From Pseudomonadota bacterium (GTDB lineage: Bacteria; Pseudomonadota; Alphaproteobacteria; Caulobacterales; Caulobacteraceae), in contig JAEZEZ010000019.1 of the NCBI GenBank assembly GCA_023432855.1, positions 1 through 64,000 of the forward strand: a stretch of 64,000 nt of DNA. The letters run 5' to 3'. Every line of letters starts with the position of its first letter. Position 1 is the first letter of the stretch. The notes under the pieces were generated by a model. That model saw nothing but the letters and a program-made list of their open reading frames with translations. It did no database searches and was not told the origin of the DNA. Below are positions 60,950 to 64,000 of the stretch, one piece after another. Made by a program: the position numbers and the translations under genes.

Positions 60950-61350
60950 TCAAGTATCTGGCCGCCTACGTAGGCAGCGCCGTCACGATTGCGGTTCTGG
61001 ACGCCGTATGGCTGACGCTGGCGGGCAAGCATCTCTATCGCCCTGCGATCGGCGAACTGCTCATGCCGGACGGCTTCCGCCTGGCGCCGGCGGTCGTCTT
61101 CTATCTGCTGTTCGTCCTGGGCGTGGTGATCTTCGGCGTTTCGCCGGCGCTGCGTTCCGGACAATGGACCACCGCCGCCCTGATGGGCGGTCTTTTCGGT
61201 TTCTTCTGCTACGCGACCTACGACCTGACGAACCAGGCGACGCTCAAGCTGTGGCCGGTCCACGTCACCCTGATCGACATGACCTGGGGGACCCTGCTGG
61301 CCGCAGCCGGCGCGGTCGCCGGAGCCCTGGCGGCGGCGAGGTTCACCTAG
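60946..61350 (+). CDS. DUF2177 membrane protein
   Basis: 134 residues with four membrane helices: MIKYLAAYVGSAVTIAVLDAVWLTLAGKHLYRPAIGELL, RLAPAVVFYLLFVLGVVIFGV, AALMGGLFGFFCYATYDLTNQATLK and TWGTLLAAAGAVAGALAAA. DAVWL and ATYDLTNxATL are the DUF2177 signatures. Its ATGA start overlaps the DUF1295 stop. Function unknown; constant company of RpoE/ChrR regulons. Confidence 0.93.
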   Translation: MIKYLAAYVGSAVTIAVLDAVWLTLAGKHLYRPAIGELLMPDGFRLAPAVVFYLLFVLGVVIFGVSPALRSGQWTTAALMGGLFGFFCYATYDLTNQATLKLWPVHVTLIDMTWGTLLAAAGAVAGALAAARFT

Positions 61351-61398
61351 CCGCGCTCCGCGGGTCCCACTAAGCTCTCGGCCGAGACGCAGGGGGGC

Positions 61399-62727
61399 AT
61401 GCGTATGACCGTAGCCGCGACGGCCGAGGGTCGCCACAAGATGGGCCCCGTGCTGGCGACGTTTCACGTCGCCGGAAATATGATCGGGTCAGGTGTTTTC
61501 CTGCTTCCCGCCACCCTGGCGACGATCGGCTCGGTCAGCATCATCGGGTGGGTCGTCACGACCCTGGGCGCCTTGCTGCTCGCCGCGATCTTCAGCCTCC
61601 TGGCGAGGGTCCGACCGGCGGCCGGGGGCCTGGTGGCCTTCGTCGGGGACGGCCTGGGTCGCTTCTTCGGCTTCGAGGCGGCGTTCGGCTACTGGCTCAC
61701 CTGCACCATCGGCAACGTCGCCATCGCACTCGCCGTGGTCGGATACCTTTCCTTCTTCATCCCGGCCCTGAAGGCCCCCCTCTTCGCGGCGGCGGGCACT
61801 TCGGCGGTGATATGGCTGCTGACGCTCGCCAACATCGTCGGGCCCCGGTTCGTGGGCCGGATGCACGGCGCGGCGCTTCTGATCGGGCTGCTTCCGATCG
61901 CGGCTGCAGCCGTGCTCGGATGGCTCGCTTTCGATCCCGCGGTCTTCCGGGCCTCGTGGAACGTTTCAGGTCACTCGGACATCAAGGCGGTCGGCCTGAC
62001 CCTGGTCATGGTCTTCTGGGCTTTCCTCGGGCTCGAGACCGGCGCGGTCTGCGCCCGCGTGGTCCGCAATCCCGAGCGCAATGTGCCGATCGCGACCTTC
62101 GGCGGCGTGGCGCTTGCCGCCATTGTCTATCTTCTCGCCAGCGCTGCGGTGATGGGGGTGCTCCCAGCCGCCGTCCTGGCCCAGTCGGCGGCTCCGTTTG
62201 CAGATGTCGTGGCGAGGATCGTGGGCGCCGGGGTGGCGGGGATCGTCGCTGCCTGCGCCATCGCAAAGGCGTCCGGTACGCTCGGAGGATGGATTCTGGT
62301 TACCGCGGAAACGAACCGCGCCTCCGCGGAGGCGGGGTTCCTGCCGCGCTTCGTGTCGCGCTCCGACGGCGATGGCCCCCCGGTCCGCGACCTGATCGTG
62401 CTCGCATCCCTGATGACCGTAGTCGCCTTCGTGACCGCATCGCCCACGATCGGCGAGCAGTTCGGGGTCCTGATCAACGTGTCCACGAACCTGGCGCTGG
62501 CCGTGTTCGCCTTGTCCAGCGCGGCGTTGTTCCGCTTCGCGGGCGGCATGTCCTCGGGCCGCGGGCTCGCGCGAGCGGTGGCGGTCGCTGGGGTCCTATT
62601 CTGCGTCGGCGTAATCGCCGCGTCGGAGCCGCAACTGCTTCAGGTGCAGGCGTGGCTGTTCCTGCTGAGCCTGCCGCTTTGGGCCCTGATCGTCTGGAAC
62701 GGCCGACGCCGCGGGCGGCAGACCTAG
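61399..62727 (+). CDS. APC-superfamily amino acid permease (AdiC/arginine-agmatine antiporter-like)
   Basis: 442 residues and about 12 helices. MGPVLATFHVAGNMIGSGVFLLPATLATIG is helix 1 with the GSG-type substrate site; helix 6 is VFWAFLGLETGAVCARVVRNPERNVPIA. The short loops and tail are those of basic amino acid/polyamine antiporters. It is 48 bases after DUF2177 but has its own AGGGGGG ribosome binding site and may or may not be part of the stress operon. The 3' end overlaps the convergent lipoprotein gene by four bases. Confidence 0.88.
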   Translation: MRMTVAATAEGRHKMGPVLATFHVAGNMIGSGVFLLPATLATIGSVSIIGWVVTTLGALLLAAIFSLLARVRPAAGGLVAFVGDGLGRFFGFEAAFGYWLTCTIGNVAIALAVVGYLSFFIPALKAPLFAAAGTSAVIWLLTLANIVGPRFVGRMHGAALLIGLLPIAAAAVLGWLAFDPAVFRASWNVSGHSDIKAVGLTLVMVFWAFLGLETGAVCARVVRNPERNVPIATFGGVALAAIVYLLASAAVMGVLPAAVLAQSAAPFADVVARIVGAGVAGIVAACAIAKASGTLGGWILVTAETNRASAEAGFLPRFVSRSDGDGPPVRDLIVLASLMTVVAFVTASPTIGEQFGVLINVSTNLALAVFALSSAALFRFAGGMSSGRGLARAVAVAGVLFCVGVIAASEPQLLQVQAWLFLLSLPLWALIVWNGRRRGRQT

Positions 62728-63002
62728 TAGAAGATGTTTTCCGACTTCGGCGTCTCGGGCGGCGGCGGGCTTTCCCCAGCCTCGTAGGGCACCGGTTCGG
62801 CCGGGGTTTCCGGCACGGGGTCCTCTTCCGGAGTCGCCGCGGCCGCGGCCGCAGCCTCGGCGGCGACCTCTTCCGCCGTGGGCGCCTCGACCCCCTGTTC
62901 CTCCGGGACGGTTTCCGACGGGGCGGAAACCTCACCGTCCCCGCAGGCCGCGAGCATGAGGGCGGCGCCGCTGAGCGCCAGTCCGGCCAGAATCCTTCGC
63001 AT
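62724..63002 (-). CDS. Ala/Glu/Pro-rich lipoprotein
   Basis: 92 residues from ATG 63000-63002 with AAGGA upstream. Lipobox LMLAAC (Cys20), then GDGEVSAPSETVPEEQGVEAPTAEE, then Ala and Pro repeats and ETPKSENIFY at the end. No folded domain is seen. The composition resembles the lipoprotein at 17304-17567, but the sequences are not clearly homologous. Confidence 0.78.
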   Translation of the reverse strand: MRRILAGLALSGAALMLAACGDGEVSAPSETVPEEQGVEAPTAEEVAAEAAAAAAATPEEDPVPETPAEPVPYEAGESPPPPETPKSENIFY

Positions 63003-63061
63003 CTTCGTCCTTCCTCGGCGGTTCACGGCCGCGCTTCCTTATATCCGAACGCACGCGCGGC

Positions 63062-63811
63062 CTACACGCTCCCGCAGGCGGGGCAGGAGGGGTCGGCGGC
63101 CAGCGTGCTCCGCCGGACACGCCAGGAAAGGGCGTCGAAATGGAGGAGTTCTCCCGTGGGATCCTCACCCACCCCGGCGACCAGCTTGATGACGGCCAGC
63201 GCGGCCATGGACCCGATCACCCCGGGTAGCGCGCCGACCACCCCGACGCGCTCGCAGGTCTGGGCGTCCGGCGGCGCTTCGTTGACCAGGCAGCGGTAGC
63301 AGGGTCGCCCCTTCAGAACGGCGAGGACGCCTTCCCAGCGGCCGATGGCGGCGGAGACCAGGGCGACGCGCTCGCTCACACAGGCGTCCGACACCGCCAG
63401 CCGTGTCTCGAAGTTGTCGACCCCGTCGACCACCAGATCCCATCCGGCGACCCGTTCCCGGGCGTTCGAGTCGTCGAGGCGCTGCTGGAATGTTTCGACC
63501 ACGACGTGGGGGTTGAGGTCGGCCAGCCGCCGCTTCGCTTCCTCGACCTTGGCCCGGTACAGGTCGCTTTCGCCGTAGAGGATCTGACGCTGAAGGTTGG
63601 AGAGGCTGACGACGTCGTCGTCCACCAGGCCGAGCCGGCCGATTCCCGCGGCCGCCAGATAGAGCGCCGCCGGCGACCCGATGCCGCCGGCCCCCACCAC
63701 GAGAACCGAGGCGGCCTTCAGCTTCTGCTGACCTGATCCGCCCAGTTCGCGCAGCACCAGATGGCGTGCGTAGCGCTCGACTTCGCGGTCGCTGAAAGGG
63801 CCCTCGGACAT
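63062..63811 (-). CDS. moeB: MoeB/ThiF/HesA-family adenylyltransferase
   Basis: 249 residues beginning MSEGPFSDREVERYARHLVLRELGGSGQQKLKAASVLVVGAGGIGSPAALYLAAAGIGRLGLVDDDVVSLSNLQRQILY. The ATP loop GAGGIGSP, the Asp-Asn pair in DDDVVSLSNLQRQ, DNFETRLAVSD, and the zinc Cys pairs CYRCL and CPACG are all present. It adenylates the C-terminus of MoaD (molybdopterin synthase) or ThiS; no partner gene is in the window. The open frame runs 54 codons upstream; the conserved start fixes it at 63809-63811. Confidence 0.92.
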   Translation of the reverse strand: MSEGPFSDREVERYARHLVLRELGGSGQQKLKAASVLVVGAGGIGSPAALYLAAAGIGRLGLVDDDVVSLSNLQRQILYGESDLYRAKVEEAKRRLADLNPHVVVETFQQRLDDSNARERVAGWDLVVDGVDNFETRLAVSDACVSERVALVSAAIGRWEGVLAVLKGRPCYRCLVNEAPPDAQTCERVGVVGALPGVIGSMAALAVIKLVAGVGEDPTGELLHFDALSWRVRRSTLAADPSCPACGSV

Positions 63812-63963
63812 GGGGAAGTGATAGGCCCCGGACACGCAGAACACCACTCGCCAGACGGCCTGCGCAGGTCTAACGTCGGTATAGACGCCCTGCGCGACGC
63901 GGCCGGGGAGTACATCCCGACCTCGCCTCGTCCCCGTCAGGGGCCAAGGGGGAGGAGTTCGGC

Positions 63964-64000
63964 GTGGAGCCAACGAACACCGAAGCGCCCGAGTACTTCC
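63964..64000 (+). CDS. Start of a probable glutamate-synthase-like NAD(P)/FAD oxidoreductase, cut by window end
   Basis: A GTG at 63964 preceded by GGGGGAGGAG encodes MEPTNTEAPEYF before the window ends. From memory this N-terminus belongs to ferredoxin/pyridine oxidoreductases related to the glutamate synthase small subunit, which go on with an HKVVDCQWACPAHTPVPEY-type Cys cluster. Only 12 codons are seen, so the call rests on this short match and on the ribosome binding site. Confidence 0.55.
   Translation, partial: MEPTNTEAPEYF

Overview
The window looks like a chromosomal segment of a GC-rich alphaproteobacterium of the Caulobacteraceae (Caulobacter / Phenylobacterium / Brevundimonas type). 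Pointers are cpdR next to an N-formylglutamate amidohydrolase gene, a tacA-like NtrC regulator close to gapR (DUF2312), an aa3-oxidase subunit IV gene, motA without motB, an imuA-imuB-dnaE2 mutasome with an alphaproteobacterial SOS box, and an RpoE-ChrR module. I see no transposase, phage gene, CRISPR array or restriction system. This is core chromosome with one clearly accessory-looking block at about 31.3-44.8 kb.

Layout. 0-5 kb (minus strand): DUF1801 fragment, an alpha/beta hydrolase, and a proton-translocating transhydrogenase operon (pntAA-pntAB-two small membrane proteins-pntB). 5-12 kb: aa3 oxidase subunit IV, a tacA-like sigma-54 activator, a decayed PRPP-synthetase-like pseudogene, a 730-bp repeat-filled intergenic region, gapR, a DUF885 protein and rpmJ with its promoter and terminator. 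12-24 kb: lytic transglycosylase, MFS exporter, M20 amidohydrolase, motA, small lipoproteins, mnmC, an APC permease, a Sel1/2OG-Fe(II) oxygenase and an S10 carboxypeptidase. 24-25.6 kb: a LuxR-type HTH protein with a C-terminal membrane anchor, overlapped by an out-of-frame ORF, and a membrane protein. 25.5-31.2 kb (minus): dnaE2-imuB-imuA, with a perfect GTTC-N7-GTTC LexA box beside the imuA start.

31.36-44.83 kb (plus) holds three start/stop-overlapping genes: a TpsB outer-membrane transporter, a 2900-residue TpsA exoprotein built largely of ~171-residue repeats, and an exported CHAT-domain (caspase-like) protein. This two-partner-secretion plus protease operon is the best candidate in the window for a poorly described system. 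45-47 kb: a YciI/DGPF protein coupled to an ECF42-type sigma factor, then tRNA-Val(GAC). 47.5-49.9 kb: cpdR, N-formylglutamate amidohydrolase, a strong small-RNA candidate (sigma-70-like promoter, CCTCCC stretch, terminator hairpin with T6) and a DUF599 protein. 50-56.5 kb: a Kef-type K+ efflux pair, a second DUF885 protein, a glycosyltransferase and an FAH-family hydrolase.

56.5-61.4 kb is a singlet-oxygen-type regulon: a minus-strand FAD oxidoreductase-DUF1365 operon faces a plus-strand rpoE-chrR-DUF1295-DUF2177 operon. The space between them carries two divergent TGATCC-N16-CGTA(T/A)C elements that match an ECF11-type promoter, so the sigma factor probably drives both operons and itself. 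The window closes with an APC permease, a lipoprotein, a MoeB/ThiF protein and the first 12 codons of a probable NAD(P)/FAD oxidoreductase.
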